A stretch of 64,000 bases of DNA, from NCBI GenBank assembly GCA_030407005.1, contig JAUDYN010000009.1:1426001-1490000 (forward strand). The letters run 5' to 3'. The notes beneath the pieces were generated by a model that was not told the DNA's origin, ran no database searches, and was given only the letters and a program-made list of their open reading frames with translations. Source of the stretch: Desarmillaria ectypa. Its lineage: Eukaryota > Basidiomycota > Agaricomycetes > Agaricales > Physalacriaceae. Made by a program: the position numbers and the translations under genes. Below, piece after piece: positions 48,372 through 61,466 of this stretch; the first letter of the stretch is position 1, and each line of letters starts with the position of its first letter.

Positions 48372-50895
48372 ATGCGTCGATTCTTCACGATACCCCTACT
48401 TCTTGTCACTACGGTTGCCTCTCAGCAGATATGGGACATTGTAAGTTGACACAGCTAAACAAATTCCCTGGGATTTACATGATTCGTAGTGGCAAACGAC
48501 CTGGGACCGCTCCAAATTATTCACCTCACTCAGCCCCTCGTCACCTATTAATTTCGTCTCTCCTGGTACTATTGGAAGCGCCGATATCAGCGTGGACGAC
48601 ACGTCGACTTACCAGATGGTGTGGGGATTCGGAGGTACACTCAGTGAGTAGCATGCTCGTCATCGTTACGTACAACGGACCCTGATGACACTATTTGCAG
48701 CCGACTCTGCCGCTTTGATTTTGAACAACCTGAAGGTACATCTCGCCATTCTCTTACAGTGTCGATGGACTCAGCTTCTCTAGTCGACCAAATCTAACAA
48801 CTATTGGGCATTGTTGAATTACCTCTTCAATCCGACCGATGGGGCAAACGCTGCTGGGCTAAACTATATAAGAGTTCCTCTGGGCGCATCAGATTTCTCT
48901 GCTGGAGGTGCGTTGGTTGTGTTTTATGTGCATATATGCAGTCTTAATGACAGAACTTAGCGTACAGCTTTGATGACAGCAATGGAGACACTTCCTTCGG
49001 TGGTTTCAACATCAACGATGCACCATCCTATCTTTTCTCGGTTCTCAAGGACATTTACTCTGTAAACAACAGTACGTCTCGTTGACCTTGTGAATCTACC
49101 AGTTCTGACTAAAAACAGTCATTAAGGTGCATGTTTTGCCATGGTCCCCGCCAGGATGGATGAAGGATAGTGGAACAATGAACGGCGGGTCCCTCCAATC
49201 CAAGTATGTCACATATTGTGAGTCATTATATAGAGAGCACTCGCACGCATATATGTTGATACTTTCCCGTATTTTAGATGCAAAATACCTTCTCAAATGC
49301 CTCCAAGGGTTCAGAAACAACGGCATTCCACTCTACGCCATTTCTATCCAGAACGAACCAGAGAACAGCAACCCAACCTACCCAACCTGTACCATGCCTG
49401 TCTCTGTAGAAGCTCAGATTGGGACGGCATTGAGGACCTTGATGGACAATAATGGTTTCTCCTCTGTTAAGCTCATCGGGTACGAGCACAACTGGGCCGA
49501 TGCTGGCACCTACCCCGTTCAACTCATGCAGGCGGCAGGAGGTTCTTTCGCAGGGGTATCTTTCCACTGCTATTCGGTATTTTTTCTTGTAATTTACTCT
49601 ATCTGTAAGACTGAGGGCTTACATGCACCTAGGGCGATGTCGCTAACCAAGATATATTCCACACCGCGTACCCCAACAAAGAGGTCCGTCCTAATTTGTT
49701 ATGCGTGGATTCTGTGTGCTGAACCATATCTTCAGATATATTTCACTGGTGAGTAAGATTCATCGCTGCAAAGTGCATGTATTCATGATATATGCACGTC
49801 TAGAGTGCTCCGGAACCATTGGTAAGTTGATTTTTGATTGTATTACTACATTCCCTCATTATCAATTCCAGGAAGTGATTGGTGGACTGATATCAAGGTA
49901 AGTCCATGTGTCCCGAGAAAGTACTAGCGCTCACCAACGTGTAGTGGTATATGGACAATATGTAAGCAATCGCGGGCCAACGTCACCGAAGATGCTGATC
50001 ATTGTTCTCTTCTGTAGTTTCATAGGTAATTTCGCAGGATATTCTACCCACCTGCTCCTGACACCATGAATGCACAGGATCGATAGAGCACAACTCCCAT
50101 TCGGCCCTCATGTGGAACATTGCTCTAGATGGAAACGGTAACCCCATGTACCCCGGAACGGGCAGCTGCGGGGGCGGTTGTCGGGCCATTGCCCAGGTCA
50201 ACAATGACGGAACGTACAGTCTGAACCAAGAATGTAAGCCCGTCTTTGCTTCTGCCCTTCTGCCCCGAGAATACTTAAAACGACATATATTTAGTCTATG
50301 CCATGGCCCAGGCATCCAAGGCTATCATTCCAAAGGACACGGGTGGGCCATTTGGAAAACGAGTGAAGGTCACCGTGGGCGGAAGCTTAAGCTGGGCACT
50401 CCGCGTGGGAGCATATGTCACAGGAAGAGTTTCTTCGTCCGACTGGTTAAGGTACTCTTTGGTTGTCTTGAACTGTGAGTGGTGGATGCTATCGAATGAT
50501 CGATAAGCTGATAGTTCTAATGCACTTAGGGAACGACAGTCCAAATGGCTCTTGGAACCCAACACCCGTGCAGACGACCATCGAATTCAGGGGTATGCAG
50601 GTAAATTAACAATTTATCCTATAAGCACCGAATACCGATATTATCATAGGCGACATACACTTTCCCCGTTGGTGTCACCACGCTCTGGTGGTACGGTGCG
50701 TGTTTCGCAAGTTTTAACTTTTAGAGGTTACCTTTGCTCACGATCTCTCTTGCAGCCCCGCCCACGTCGTCGCTGAATGGAACGGCGGCCCAAGAGCCAT
50801 TCGAAATCTTCGCGGAGACACAGCCCTTGAAGCAGATGAGCTTTGCCCTTTATGGTTGGCTTCACAAGTTCGTGGGTCGGTTTGGGACCAGTTGA
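48372..50895 (+). CDS. secreted GH30 glycoside hydrolase
   Basis: Eighteen exons give 538 residues in frame: 48372-48440, 48490-48643, 48701-48735, 48784-48907, 48961-49071, 49119-49217, 49278-49576, 49633-49683, 49736-49748, 49804-49821, 49872-49897, 49945-49961, 50018-50025, 50078-50233, 50295-50474, 50530-50600, 50650-50695 and 50756-50895. The signal peptide is MRRFFTIPLLLVTTVAS. GFGGTLTDSAA, LPWSPPGWMKDSG and ISIQNEPEN (acid/base about E224) are GH30 signatures; the nucleophile is E319 in YFTECSG. A C-terminal beta domain follows. GH30 members cleave beta-1,6-glucan, beta-1,6-galactan, xylan or glucosylceramide; without a subfamily assignment the substrate is open, with a wall or plant polysaccharide likely. 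A run of tiny exons (13, 18, 26, 17 and 8 nt) around the nucleophile is unusual but keeps the frame. Confidence 0.92.
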
Positions 50896-53173
50896 AGGAC
50901 GGGAAGAGAGGGCCAATATAATTGAATATTTATTTTATTCACGCCACGACTACTTATGCTTGTTCACGACACGGGATGACATCCAAGTACACGTCTTATA
51001 CCACGGTTCATACAATACACGTTGAACTTTATGCCAAAAAGAAGCTTAGGGTGTAAGGGCGTAGATAATATACGACCGTTACAACTGGACCATAAGTGTG
51101 CCGAGCTTTTGACCAATTTAAGGCTACTGAGGTAGGACCTAGAGTTCAGTCGGGGGCCTCGAGGACTTGCGTGCTCTTAAGTCCTTTACTGGGGTCCTTT
51201 TTGATTCTGCAATTATTAATCGCCACAAGTACACAACTACTGAGGCGCGGTGGAGGTACAGGTGGACTAATCCCTCCATTCATGGATTGAGTTTCTGGTG
51301 TGTCGGCGTGATGTGCAGTACAGTAGCAGAATTGTAACGTGGCTTCGCGCCCTTTGACGCAGGGCTAAGTAACGTAGGTCTGCGACTGGCCGTGGCTGTG
51401 TGTTCTAGCGAGCGTTGTGGTATGTGGTGTGTGGCAGTTTCTGCCTTAACGATGCGCCCGGATATGTTGAAGGAATGAATATACGAGACAACCCGGAGAC
51501 CGCCAGCCGCTCTGTAGCACTCAGTTGCTTGCCATCAATGAGGCTGTGGCGACATACCTCTGGACCATTGTCACTCCACCTGCGGCCATGACGGAAGGAA
51601 GGTGGCGGCGTATGGTAAACCCTCGTTGACACCATGAATAAGTCAGCATTCGTAGGAGACAAAGGTATATCAATCTTGCTTATGTTTGGATGGCAAAGCA
51701 CCTTTTGGCGGTCGAAGCCTTAGGTATATCATATCCGGACCAGTGATGACCGTTTGAGCAGCCTGATATTCCAGCAGATTTGGGACGAGGGGGACTACGG
51801 TGAAAAATTACTGATCATAAACATCTTTGATTGCGCATTCGCCAAGAAATTTAGCGCAGACGCCGAAGGATGACTAGAATCACAAACATCAATCGCAGCA
51901 GTGGCACGATTATTCGGAAAGTAATCGCTAGCAACGAGAGTCCCCCGGAAATTGTGACCCCCAAAAGTGAGCCTGGGCACGAGTTCTTTCTAATCATCGT
52001 GAAGGGAGCTTGAAGTTGACTGAGACGTCCCGTGCGACGGGTTGACGGACCAAGAGCGGATACATATCCAAAGAGATAAGAGTGCAAGTACGTCGTTGCT
52101 AGCTGCCGTTGGGTAATGACTCATTGACTAGGGTCACGAAGCCTGTTCAAGGGTCCTAACAGCCTGATGGGTTTCCGCTGCCAGGGATTCGTCGAATTTG
52201 GGAATCTTGGTAATCGAAAGATGTTTCGCTAAGAAGGAAATGGATGCCCAGCAAGTAGAATTCCCTAGAATCACCCCCAGTTCAGACTAAGGAAAATCAT
52301 GGATCAGCAGACATCCATTCATTCAGCTTGAAGTTTGAGAGCCCAGCCCTTAGCATCGAAGAAGGATTAAACAAGCTAGAAGCACCCGGAAGTGCTGAGC
52401 CACGAGGAAGCTGATTCTCAAGTGTTCTGTTGCATCTCATTACTTGATAAACTCCATGAGGTTTCCCGTGAGGCATAGGAACAGAATTAGATGCTTCGCG
52501 GCTGAAGATCATGGAGGGAGCTATTGAGGACAGAAACTTGAGGGAAAGCGGTATTCGCCGCAGCGGAGGCCGCACCTGTCGAACTCGGCACCAATTGTCG
52601 GTCCGGCATCTACAGGCACAGGCCGCCACTGCTACATCATCGACCTCAACGTTACCGACCTTACCACTCTTCAAGCTTCAAGACTTGACTAAGTATCGCG
52701 GATTTTCTCGTAAACAATTTATTGAATAGGTCGTATCAGTTGATTGAACGAATTCCGGACACGAATGCGGCATACTAGTTACGGAAAGGACTTAGCGTGT
52801 CTAAACCCTTGAAAAGAGGAATTCTTCCATTTCCCTGCTACTCAACAGCACCATTCTCAAGGCACCCGTATATACGCAAGTTTCCCATGCCTCACCCTCT
52901 CGGTGAGCCCTTACTTTCCTTAAGCGCACTCTCTGGTCGTCCTAATGCCGTGATTTTCGACTTTTTTCCCAGTAACGAACAACCAAATGTCTAAAGTCAA
53001 ACGGTCGCCGAGATCATGTTAAGCAAAGTCACAGCGGCGTAATATAGTACGCATCAGGGGCACTTCCGGTTGCTATCGAACCTGTCAAAAGAGCGTTCTA
53101 ATCCCAAAGTGTGGCATCGTCGTCAACGATAAAAGAGGCATTTCCGTGGCTGCTTTTCCATTTATCCTCCATC
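50896..53173. other. intergenic, no supported gene
   Basis: 2.3 kb with only short frames (the largest is 52297-52674 -, 125 codons, with no recognisable domain). No repeats of note. Confidence 0.4.
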
Positions 53174-54429
53174 ATGGTCTCATCGTGCACCTACACACTT
53201 TCTAACAATGTCAACATTTTCTTCACTGATAGTGGAGCCCCCCCTGGCTCTAGTGACTACACTACTCTTATTATACTGCATGGCAGCGCCTTTACAGGCG
53301 GTGAGTTGTATCGTCGCATCCTTCGAAGACCGCATGATCATGTTCTCTTCAGACACATTTGAAAAGCTTCATGCCTTCTCCCATAAATATAACTTACGCG
53401 CCGTTATCTGGAATCGTCGAGACTATTCTGGTTCTACTAGATACTCCGATGACGAGCTCCAAGAGCTGCGTAACGGAGAAAAGGCATTCCTGGATCGCCT
53501 TGCTACCGAAATGGGAGAGTTCCTTCTGCAATTCATTGAGAAGGAATCCGTACCCAAAATCAGTCGCGACCGCCAACTAGGAGGATTCGCCATCATGGGG
53601 TGGTCCATGGGTACCACAACCGCTATGGCTTTGTTCGCCGATGCCGATCTTCTGTCCCGTGCCCAGTACGATATACTAGAGCCCTACGTAAAAGACCTTA
53701 TCTTATACGGTGAGTTTTTTTAAGGGTCGGTCAAACTGCTGTCTAAGCGAGTTGCATGCAGATCCTCCATCCGTATCACTCGGCGTAGAGGTTCCGAATG
53801 ATGCAAAACCGTATAATCCATGGATTGACCCCGAATACAAGACCGCTGAGCAATTGTATGAGAACTTTTGCCAATGGGTCACTGGTTATTATGATCACCC
53901 TAGTTGCCCTACCATCTACAATATGGACTTTCGTAAACGAGCAGATCAACGATCATGTACTTCTTGGACTCCAGGGCAGTGGGCCAAATATTATGACGAA
54001 GGTGCTGCAGTGAGGTCCGAGATACATATGTAAGCGTTTCATTCCACAAGTTTTCTCCGTTTTCTCATGAAATACGTTGATAGGTATACCCCGCCGATGT
54101 CACCGAAGATCAAAGAGATGGCTCATAGTGTCTTATTCGACGAGAGCATGACCCGGACTTTCTTCCCCCGCGTCCCCATTACCTACATGGTAGCGACTCG
54201 GTCGACGTGGCAATGTGTTTGGTCAGATATCGAGACCAAGAGATTTTACCGGCAACACTTGAACGAAGGGTGTAAGATCCGACCCATACGTTTCGTGACG
54301 ATTGAAGGAGGCAATCACTTTGTAAGTCAATATGATCCTTCTAAGCACCATTGGTAACCCTCTCTCCAGGTTCATTACGACGATCCCGAAAAACTGGTTA
54401 CATCTATTCTTGCCGGCATTCGGGCGTAA
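53174..54429 (+). CDS. alpha/beta hydrolase
   Basis: Five exons (53174-53300, 53353-53709, 53762-54029, 54084-54321, 54370-54429) give 349 residues. The oxyanion-hole region is TLIILHGSAFTGDTF, the nucleophile elbow is GWSMGT (S127), and the catalytic histidine is probably in EGGNHFVHYDDPE near the end. Between them lies a cap region with a conserved YNPWIDPEYKT segment. The family includes esterases, lipases and related hydrolases; no signal peptide is present, so it is likely cytosolic. An upstream in-frame extension back to 53111 starts with GTG and is not used here. The substrate is unknown. Its 3' end faces the DUR3 gene 210 nt away. Confidence 0.87.
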
Positions 54430-54639
54430 GAAGTGAGGTGACAAACCTGTGCCGCGACATGTGCAATCAGTATTAAGTTAGCGAAAGAAAGGATATCCAT
54501 CTATGCTACACATTAATAATCATATGTGTAACTGTACCATATACGAGATATACAAGGATAGTTACAGCACTTCTAGACAGCCAACCTTTTCAGTCAAACG
54601 AACCGCATGACTGGACTTCACGAAATCTTTCAACATGCT

Positions 54640-57600
54640 TTACGGTACCTTTTCCCCTCTCATAGCTTGATAACTCCTATATAGAATGTGCGCGATCTGG
54701 TCTTTGGATTCCCAGATGGGAAGCAACACTGACCAAGTGCCACTCATCAAAGCCCACATGCTGTTGAAACCATCAGTTTCATCTGCTGAGGGAATAATGG
54801 CACCGTCACCTACATGGTAACCGAGGCCCAAAATTTATAGAATTGTTTATCATAGACATAATGGGAAAAGAACATAGGAAGGGGCACTTGACAGAATTTG
54901 TCGTGGCGTGAGCATTTAGTTACTGTTTGTTGAAGACAGGGACACACTCACCAACGATGGCCACAATCACAGTCAATATTAAGGAATAACAAGCGGCTCT
55001 CTTGAACGCGGCTTTCAGCGTTTTCATGTCTATTTCACCTTTACCGATCTGGGATTCCGCTTCGTCGGCTCCGACGACGGTAGTATCGACGTCATCCTTC
55101 TTGTTCTGTACATTTTCGGAGGCTCTATCACTGTGGTCGAAGTCGTCCAAACGAGGGATTCCCCTGGTGCCTTGGAAATCATAATTTGCCGGGCCTAATA
55201 GATGGTGGATTGTCAACAGCGTGTGTCGTACGACGATAGGGGAGGGTCCTCACTCAATAATGATATACCAATGGTGATAACCCCAGAAAACAGAAATCCC
55301 GTGAGACCGCTGCACACAGCCGAATATGGTTTCGCTAGGTTCGTGATGCTGATGACGCCTAGAGATCCTCAGTTACCTAGCTGATAACGTATGTATGTAC
55401 CATGATCGGTCTCATACCGTAAATTTTCCAGCACCCAATAATCCAGGCCATTAGGCCCAAGATTGCACCCAAGATTGCACCCAGGCATACTGCAATCGCT
55501 GTCAATTTCCGCCATGTTACAGTCAGAACGATGGGAATGACGGCTGGACTCAGGATGACTCCTCTTAGATACCACCGTAGGTAAGTGAACGAGGAAGTCA
55601 AGAGTAGGTAACATACTGAACGTAGAAAAGCTTTCGTGGCCGTGAGTCCGTGAGTGAGTCAGTGCTATTTTCATTATGTACATGGGTACGCACCCAACCG
55701 AGATCTACACCGGCCTTATTCAGCTACTCGCGGCATCTGTTAGCTGGGAAAGGATGCACTAGAGAATTACTCACGATGACAGCCCAGCAGCCCATCCATA
55801 CAGCCCAGAAGCAGATAAAGTAATGAGAGACACGAACAATTTGAGCTCCTTTGGCACTCGGTTTGAAGTAAGTTCGGTAAATACTGGTTTAAGAGGCTAG
55901 TGACGACACTCGGATTCAAATTAAGCGGTAGACCCACTCGTAAGAGCTACGGCAGAGACTTAATCAGGGTGAGTAACTAAGTAAAGGGGCCTCACGTACA
56001 AGAGGCTTGAAACTGCAATTAGTTCTGCGCTTGTAGCGGAAGTTACGGCCATGCTAGGGCATGATCAACGCATGCAGGACAACAGCATGGCGTGGCGTAC
56101 AACACCACCAACAAAACAGCAACGGCACCACCCTTTCCCATCAATACTGCTGCTGCTGCAGGAGCAGCTAATCCAGCACTCGTTTGGGAGTCGGAGAGCG
56201 GGTTAGGGTAAGTGGGAAAATCAGGCTAAAGGATGAAACTGAATTTCCGCCCAAGATGAATGTTTAAAGAAACCAACATGGTGCAATAATGCTCTTGCCG
56301 CCAAGCCCAGGCATGAAGCGAAAGCAAAAGGGACGGCAAACCAGGAGAGGCTTCCCAGCATCTGAAAGGAAGTTGCTCTATTTCAGTGGCATAGTGACAG
56401 AGAAAAGAATGCCTACATATGCCTTTGTAGTTGAGGAGGGATGACTTGCGATTGCCTGCAGACACGTCAGGATATGTACAACAGCTTCTGGTGTCCGAAA
56501 GCTTACGCGCTGCCAGTAGCCTTGGTCACAGAACACACCAGAGAATCCGGACAGAATGGTCGCGGCACCGAACACTAGTCCTTGGTTGCTCTTCATAGTC
56601 AAGTAACTGCCATTTTGATTTCCCTCAACGGGTGTCTCTTCTCCTGCTGCCACCAGGAGGTCGTACAAACCTGATAATCCACCTGTGTCCGATGAAGTAC
56701 CACTATGCTGCGACATTAGGGATGCCTCGAGTCGAATACATTTTACGTACTAGGCCCGGAAGAGGAACTGGAAAAGAAGTTGGATGAGGGGGGCTCGGGC
56801 TGAGAGGGAGGCTTACGATGTAGATGATGACGAATAGGATCACGGTATGGCTCCAATCACATATGAAAGTGGCACGAAGGCCGCTGGGAGTCGCGTTGCC
56901 AAGTCTTGAATTATCACAGTCGGGACAGTATAACGTACCCAACAAGAACATATACTGCGATACCTATTGGAAGTAGGAAACATGCGGCTTCTGAGATAAC
57001 TTGACGTCAAATAGTGCATGGTCAAAGAGATAGAGTAGTACTTGTGTTCATTCCTGTCAACGCGGTGACTGTGGCAGCCCCGCCGACTAAGAAAAGGGTT
57101 CAGCTGAGGACGGTATTTCAAGGTGAACAGCATCAACGTACGTAACAGCGAGCCGCACACGATCATGATACATGTGAAAGCATAGAGGGTGAATAAGATG
57201 TGGGGACCGGTTCCAAATCGCGCTCGAACAATCTTGCGGCAGAATAATGATGAGAGCAGGTTATTCCAAGTAGCCACCTTTATACCTCGAGAAAAGTATG
57301 GGCTCCGTTTGCGTTCATTTTTACTTTGGCGGCTACCATGCCGAAGATAGCCAGTTGAATAGTCCCTCCAACACCATACCACCTACGGTCAATAGGAACT
57401 AAGAAAATAATAGAGAAGGGGGGGAGTAATTCACCAAGGTCCTGAAACTCTAAATGTATATGCAGCCGTGCTTGATTGAAGTAAAGTTGCACTCCACGTC
57501 CATGCGCTGACACTAAGTATGTACAGTTCTAGACCTTTTGAGCACCGTTGCAAAGATAAAACTCACATCCCACAACACACCAAGCCTGGCTGACTAAATG

Positions 57601-57979
57601 CGTCAGCTGGCTTGACTTTATGTATTCAATCATGTGCTACCTTTACGCTCCTTGATGCACTCTCCAATAAAATTGAGCGCTGGGATCATACACACGGGTA
57701 TAAAGTGTTACACCTACCGTGAATTCCTCTGAAGAGGAGGGTGAGAGGCCGGTGAACTTTGCTTGTAGGTACGTCAAGAGTAGCATGATAGCTGCAAAGA
57801 AAAATCCGACGCCTATCACACTGTGTAAGTGCGAAAAACGTAGTGAATGAATATAAACGGCGTGCCTACGACGACGCCATAACCAACACTTTGGTCTGGT
57901 CGCACGTCAGTATACCGATCATTAGAGTGCAAGTACAGAACTTACTAAGTAGAGGCCTGAATTCTGTTTCTGCAGACAT
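54640..57979 (-). CDS. DUR3-type urea/polyamine transporter (SSS family)
   Basis: I recover 24 minus-strand exons summing to 681 residues, from ATG 57979 (MSAETEFRPLL) to stop 54640. The protein has about 15 hydrophobic segments. Recognisable stretches are NQSVGYGVVVGVGFFFAAIM, IVSAWTWSATLLQSSTAAY, NGAHTFLE, GGLRATFICDWSHTVILF, LYDLLVAAG, CDQGYWQRAIASHPS, TSATSAELIAVSSLFSYDIY and LKAAFKRAACYSLILT. This is the active urea permease family (sodium/solute symporter fold) of the plasma membrane, usually nitrogen-repressed. One exon (55938-55946) is only 9 nt. The second intron (donor at 57865) needs a GC donor. The junction between exons near 55700 and 55615 is the weakest: a GTTGGG donor keeps the frame, whereas the more obvious GTGCGT donor does not. 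Confidence 0.88.
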
Positions 57980-58720
57980 GGATGCACAAGGTTACATGGA
58001 AAGAACCAGGTCATAGATCAAGCTATTTTTTAATCAAAGCCCGAGGACGGCGAGGGAGATAAGGGTCAATGGGAATTTTTTGACGTTTAGGTTTCTAGTC
58101 TGATGGAAAGAGATAACGTTGCCAAAAGAGGACCGTCTATACCCAGAAGCATATTCAGCGTAGATAAGTCAACGGGAGAACACGGAATTGTCAGTGGATT
58201 GGGTATTGTTCTAGAGATAGTTCGAGTGGAATCCAACAGAACTGCGAGGAATTGGAGAGGCAAATTATGGCTAAAATCACAGTAGGAAAGAAGATGAAGC
58301 GTAATAATGAGGGTTCCAATGATACATGGTATGTCAACTACCCGAAAAATACTGAAAAAAAATTGAAAGAGCGTAGATCACGTGGCCGTAGTTCGCTGGC
58401 AGAGTTTAGGCCCATGTAGTCGATACCTCTTCCTTCCTCTCCACGATCCACCGTCAATACCATTTGCTTTGGAAATGTACTGGATAAGAGTCAAACATAT
58501 CGTTACTCCGAAATGGCATCTTGTGACGGATTGTTTATGGATTATCTTGGACTTCTGCTGCAGTGCCCACCATTCCATTCTAAGCGGAATCCAGGGTCAA
58601 GTTGAGTGTGGAATAGGCTTATTGTACCCGGCGCGCCCGCAGAGCCGACGATCCGTGTGACTAGGTGTGATATAACATGCAGGGGCTCAAAACTGCATTC
58701 GCCGCTTGACTACATCTTCC
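57980..58720. other. divergent promoter region, DUR3 / DUF6533 gene
   Basis: No gene is supported. Frames at 58382-58660 + and 58378-58578 - are antisense to each other and lack domains. Confidence 0.4.
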
Positions 58721-60246
58721 ATGAGCGAGACAGCCATTGAAATCGCACGGCACGTCCAGGCTACTCGTTATCTCAATGGTGAGCTCTTAATTAGCTGTGG
58801 CGCTCAGAAGCCTGATGTGTAACATTGTAGGCGCTGGACTCGTGGTAAGCCTTGGAATTTCTTGGTTATATGTTTTACTCACTATCCCAGGTCCTGCTTT
58901 ATGACCACCTCCTGACATTCCCCGCCGAAATAGACCTCATCTGGGCGGCGCACTGGTCCGTCCCAAAAGTCCTCTTCCTACTTATCAGATACTTCGTCCC
59001 ATCGTGCGTTATTATACACATACACCGTACGTCCCAGCTTTCCTTTGGGTTCGGGTTCGTCTGTCAGCTTCTAATTGGCTCGCGCAGTATTATCGGGAAT
59101 AGCCAACTCGCATGTGTCGAGTACCGTAAGTTTCAACGCCGTGCTTTCTCGAAGGTCGTTCATTACTAAGTAACGGTTTTTGCCAGTTGTAACTTTTCTG
59201 GCTTGCTGGGATGCTTGGATTAACTAATTTCTCTCCCCTGAAGCTGCGTAATCTGGTATGACATCTCGGTGATTAGTTCCGCTTCACTTACGGACCCAGG
59301 ATCGTAGCTAATCCCAAACCCCAGTTGTACCTCGGCCAAATATCGGTCGCGATTTCAAATTGTACTATCCCCGTACCACTCTCGCTTCGAGCTAACAATT
59401 CACGGCCCCCCAAGTCCTAGTTCTCTTGCACCTCTGGAATCTCTGGGAACGAACTCCGCGTGTCGTTTGTTGCACCTTGGCGCTCTTCGTCCTGACCGTG
59501 ATAGCCAGTGTGACGTGTACGACTATCGTGGTGCTAGCAACGAGCCGTATGTACTTTTCCTAGGCTTAAGACTTTCCTGAATCGCTCTCTTTAGATCACC
59601 TTTATTTTGATCATGATCTACGTGCATGCGTTATCAAGGATAGAATAAAAGCACCTATGCTCTGGGCCTCATGTGTGATTAGTGGACCATCTTCCTGACC
59701 AACTTTATAGTGATTTCGAATCGTGCTATTACAGGTATTCTTTGAAGTTGTGGCTCTGTCGGCTATGGTATACAACGCCTTGTCAAGACCAAGATCCTCG
59801 CACACGGACGTCAGTAGGATTCTGTACCGGGACGGGATAATATACTTCCTCGTAAGTCTTCGAGATCAACAAGTGGGCCTAAAATCTAACACCGTTCTAC
59901 TTAGATCTTATTCTGTAAGCACCCGAATCGTCACAGGAACATCTGATGCTCATCTATCCCAAGTACTACGACTCATGAACCTGTTGCTGGCATCCGCAGC
60001 TCCAGTCAGTCCATTATCTTACCGTTTCTGAATTTTATAACGAATCGCCAATAGGTTTCTCTCATTTTCTTAGGCGTATTGTGAGCTCCAAAACAACATT
60101 ATCGAAAATAGATACTAACAGACGCGCTATTAAGTTTTATCTGGTGTAGTACGACAGTGACAGTGACAAGGCTAATCCTCAACCTGCGAAAAATGAGGGC
60201 TCGAACATCGAAGTTGCAAGACGGCTACGCAATTTGGTGTAATTGA
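58721..60246 (+). CDS. DUF6533 integral membrane protein, internal exons uncertain
   Basis: Exon 1 (58721-58778, MSETAIEIARHVQATRYLN) joins a 14-nt exon (58831-58844, GAGLV) and an exon from 58891 (LLYDHLLTFPAEIDLIWAAH, then KVLFLLIRYFVPSCVIIHIH). This is the N-terminal DUF6533 signature. Later pieces include WERTPRVVCCTLALFVLTVI, VFFEVVALSAMVYNALSRPR, DVSRILYRDGIIYFLIL and a C-terminal part (TVTVTRLILNLRKMRARTS) ending at TGA 60244-60246. Several hydrophobic segments suggest a 7-TM topology like other members. The middle (59030-59580) does not splice into one unambiguous frame: SQLACVEY lies in the wrong phase, so erosion or an unusual splice is possible. One later intron (60074-60121) would need a GC donor. 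The function of the family is unknown. Confidence 0.68.
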
Positions 60247-61466
60247 ATGTAAATACTACTTTTCGTTGATAACGCGACCCACCTCGCCCCTCCTCTCACC
60301 GCATCCAGTACTTTGAAATGAGCTATCTTTCTCTAGACGATATAGCATATACTCGGTCTCTTTCGACTGTGCCCAGCATTTTTTCTTAGCATTTAGGCTG
60401 CCCACATGGAGAAATTAATATTTTAGTCTGAAATATTAAATTTTATAGTTATTTATTTATTTGATAAATTCAACCAAAATATTGAGATTAAAGCAATATT
60501 TGGGAAAGCTTCAATATTTTCCCGATAAATACCAAATAATCTTTTCTGCATTTTGGCCAAGATATTAGAGAAAATAAATAGTTATAATACCATGCAGTGT
60601 ACGCTGCAGATCCGTTCTACCGTGAGAATTCTTGGCACAGATTCCCACCAAATAGCCGCTGAGTGTGCCTTGCGATGCCGTGGGTTGAGTACTTATTTCG
60701 ACATGCAAAACATCTGTATGACGCTCGGAAATAGGGGTTGCGACACTTTTGCCGGGCAACCCTTCCCTCGTCGCTTTCGCCCAGATTTTTATGGCGGCGG
60801 TAGCCTCGTGTAAGCCTCGGTGCTAGGAGTGGAACCGGAAGATGTGTCCTGTATGCACATGCTTGTTGTTATCTGCTACAATTCACGGGCAGCTTGTCCG
60901 TGCGTGCTCCGGTGAGAGAATATTTTCAGGGGCCCCTATAACTTTCAAGCCGTAGTGCAGATCTGCATTTTAGTATACTTACTTCAATAGTATTCACACC
61001 TTCGACGCTAATTCTGAGAGGCCGCACCTTGCGGAGGTTACGATTGAATTTGTTTGGTCCAAAGAGTGTTCGGTACCGTAGCACAAGCATGTGGAGTACG
61101 GACTCTGGTTAGCTTCCTTCAGGGACATGAAGACCGGAATAAATATCCCCCTCCCCGTAGCCTATAGGATGAACGATCCCGTTAGCACCTCTGGCTTCTT
61201 TCCCCGCAAAGCGCCGCCCGTGGCATGCCATTACGTGGGATGTCCAGTTCTAGGAAACAGCACCGCGCCGTTGCCCTTTGAGCTGTGGGTAGTCGCATTC
61301 ATTTCTCCAAGGCGATGTTCGCTTCGCTCTCCATGGATGACCCTTCATCAGACCTCCTCCCATCGTGACCAAGGAGGTATCCGTAACGGAACCTGTTCAA
61401 CTGCCAATTTGACACTCCCTTCAGCAAATGTCGTCCAATGTGCCTGACATATGCGTTATAGATAGG
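60247..61466. other. intergenic with AT-rich island
   Basis: No supported gene. Short frames at 60553-60813 + and 61091-61447 + lack domains. It includes the AT-rich patch at 60418-60600. Confidence 0.4.
60418..60600. repeat. AT-rich island with imperfect inverted ends
   Basis: About 180 nt of strongly A/T-biased sequence. TATAGTTATTTATTTA near its left side and the reverse complement of AAAATAAATAGTTATA near its right side match at 14 of 16 positions. A GGGAAA...TTTTCCC hairpin lies inside. It could be a small non-autonomous element, a matrix-attachment-like sequence or chance. Confidence 0.4.
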
